From the NCBI RefSeq assembly GCF_002291425.1, contig NZ_CP014136.1:4588001-4652000 (forward strand): 64,000 bases of DNA, read 5' to 3'. Positions 63,065 through 64,000 of the stretch are shown piece by piece. The position numbers and the translations under genes are program-made. Within the stretch, counting starts at the first letter, position 1. The number at the start of each line of letters is the position of its first letter. A model generated the notes under the pieces. The model saw only the letters and a program-made list of their open reading frames with translations. It was not told the origin of the DNA and ran no database searches. This DNA comes from Gibbsiella quercinecans (GTDB lineage: Bacteria > Pseudomonadota > Gammaproteobacteria > Enterobacterales > Enterobacteriaceae).

Positions 63065-63083
63065 AATAATAGTTATCATTATC
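63065..63083. promoter_or_regulatory. Fur box upstream of fepA
   Basis: AATAATAGTTATCATTATC matches 15 of 19 positions of the consensus GATAATGATAATCATTATC, 47 bases before the fepA start. Confidence 0.85.
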
Positions 63084-63129
63084 ATGCGCATTTACTTGCA
63101 TATCTACACACAATATGGAGATTTGGTCT

Positions 63130-64000
63130 GTGAATGTAAAAATAGATTACAAAAAAACACCGCTTGCGTTGCTGCTAGCCGGGTTGCTCAGCGCCAATGC
63201 CTATGCTGCTGATGAAGATCAAACTGACTCGGCTGATACTCTGGTTGTTCATGCCACCGCAGAACAAGAACTCAAACAGCAGCCGGGTGTCTCGATCATT
63301 ACCGCTGAAGACATCAAAAAAGATCCTCCAGTAAACGATCTCTCCGATATTATCCGTAAAATGCCAGGCGTGAACCTGACCGGGAACAGCGCCAGCGGCG
63401 ACCGTGGCAACAACCGCCAAATCGACATCCGCGGTATGGGCCCGGAAAACACGCTGATCCTGATCGATGGCAAACCGGTGATGTCACGCAACTCTGTGCG
63501 CTACAGTTGGCGCGGCGAGCGTGATACGCGCGGCGACACCAACTGGGTGCCGGCGGAAATGGTTGAGCGTATTGAAGTGCTGCGCGGGCCGGCTGCCGCA
63601 CGCTATGGCTCCGGCGCGGCGGGCGGGGTGGTCAATATTATCACCAAGCGCCCAACCAAAGACTGGCATGGCTCGCTTTCCCTGTATACCAACCAGCCTG
63701 AAAACGATAAAGAAGGGGCGACCAAAAGGGCCAACGTGAGCCTGAGCGGTTCGTTGATTGAAGATGTGCTGACCATGCGCATGTACGGCAACATCAACAA
63801 AACCGACGCCGATGCCTATGACATCAACACCCAGCAAAACGGTTCTTACGCGGCCGGGCGCGAAGGGGTACGCAACAAGGACATCAACACGCTGCTGTCA
63901 TGGAAAATCAATCCACAGCAGATCGTGGACTTCGAATACGCCTACAGCCGCCAGGGCAATATCTACGCCGGCGATACCCAGTACAGTAACGGTAACCTTA
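63130..64000 (+). CDS. fepA: TonB-dependent ferric enterobactin receptor FepA (N-terminal part)
   Basis: The first 290 residues of an outer-membrane siderophore receptor, cut by the window end. Signal peptide (TPLALLLAGLLSANAYA), TonB box DTLVVHA, plug domain (MPGVNLTGNSASGDRGNNRQIDIRGMGPENTLILIDGKPV) and start of the barrel (GPAAARYGSGAAGGVVNIITKRPT). These match FepA/PirA-type receptors closely. The start is a GTG at 63130, with GGAG nine bases upstream; an in-frame ATG at 63115 lacks a site. Confidence 0.92.
   Translation, partial: MNVKIDYKKTPLALLLAGLLSANAYAADEDQTDSADTLVVHATAEQELKQQPGVSIITAEDIKKDPPVNDLSDIIRKMPGVNLTGNSASGDRGNNRQIDIRGMGPENTLILIDGKPVMSRNSVRYSWRGERDTRGDTNWVPAEMVERIEVLRGPAAARYGSGAAGGVVNIITKRPTKDWHGSLSLYTNQPENDKEGATKRANVSLSGSLIEDVLTMRMYGNINKTDADAYDINTQQNGSYAAGREGVRNKDINTLLSWKINPQQIVDFEYAYSRQGNIYAGDTQYSNGNL

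Overview
The window comes from the chromosome of an enterobacterium. Gene content and order fit Yersiniaceae, with Serratia or a close relative as my best guess. The backbone block helD-mgsA-yccT-yccU-hspQ-rlmI-acyP-tusE-yccA-tRNA-Ser is classic Enterobacterales synteny, as are uvrY-uvrC-pgsA-tRNA-Gly and the complete-length FepA start at the right edge. Species assignment is inference; no rRNA is present.

Layout. (1) 1-5930: housekeeping block ending in tRNA-Ser(UGA). (2) 5960-8150: an XRE/2TM regulator, then an XRE-cupin regulator divergent from an EamA exporter, with a repeated operator-like 16-mer between them. (3) 8159-14576: a pyrimidine-degradation (rut) cluster, rutABCDF-rutG plus divergent rutR. 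It lacks rutE, has a sigma54-type promoter in front of rutA, and carries a 75-bp tandem repeat array between rutF and rutG. (4) 14651-19409: cycA, tRNA-Lys(CUU), a uspG-like gene, an orphan KilAC-like gene, glpM and yecF, separated by long AT-rich gaps. (5) 20084-23390: uvrY, uvrC, pgsA, tRNA-Gly. (6) 23391-27107: accessory genes right after the tRNA (LysR, EamA, ketopantoate-reductase-like, broken DMSP-lyase-like cupin). (7) 27421-31895: a MacA-MacB-TolC-type tripartite exporter. (8) 32209-35176: a LysR regulator, NAD-dependent formate dehydrogenase behind a structured leader, and a ClpP paralogue with an altered triad.

(9) 35434-53251 is the main feature: a glycyl-radical-enzyme bacterial microcompartment (GRM) locus. 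The dehydratase keeps every substrate-binding residue known from the B12-independent glycerol dehydratase of Clostridium butyricum, so the expected reaction is 1,2-propanediol to propionaldehyde or glycerol to 3-hydroxypropionaldehyde. The aldehyde would then be handled inside a shell by a CoA-acylating aldehyde dehydrogenase, PduL, an acetate/propionate kinase and an Fe-alcohol dehydrogenase. The shell set is two BMC-H, one permuted BMC-H (EutS/PduU type), one BMC-T (PduB type) and one BMC-P. Unusual members are a dedicated S-adenosylmethionine synthetase, a DJ-1/PfpI protein, a flavoprotein-like protein, an HbpS/GlcG protein and an unclassified polytopic membrane protein. A PocR-domain histidine kinase and an AraC-type response regulator sit in the same minus-strand unit as metK and the extended BMC-H.

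(10) 53557-62637: a CdaR-type regulator divergent from a six-gene operon (2-hydroxyacid dehydrogenase, class I aldolase, zinc alcohol dehydrogenase, FGGY kinase, sugar-acid-type MFS transporter, glycerate kinase). I infer a sugar-acid pathway: oxidise to a 2-keto acid, phosphorylate the far end, cleave to hydroxypyruvate plus triose phosphate, reduce hydroxypyruvate to D-glycerate, then phosphorylate. I do not recognise it as a described pathway. Five copies of a TTTTGTGCA-like motif lie in the regulatory gap. (11) 63065-64000: a Fur box and the start of fepA.
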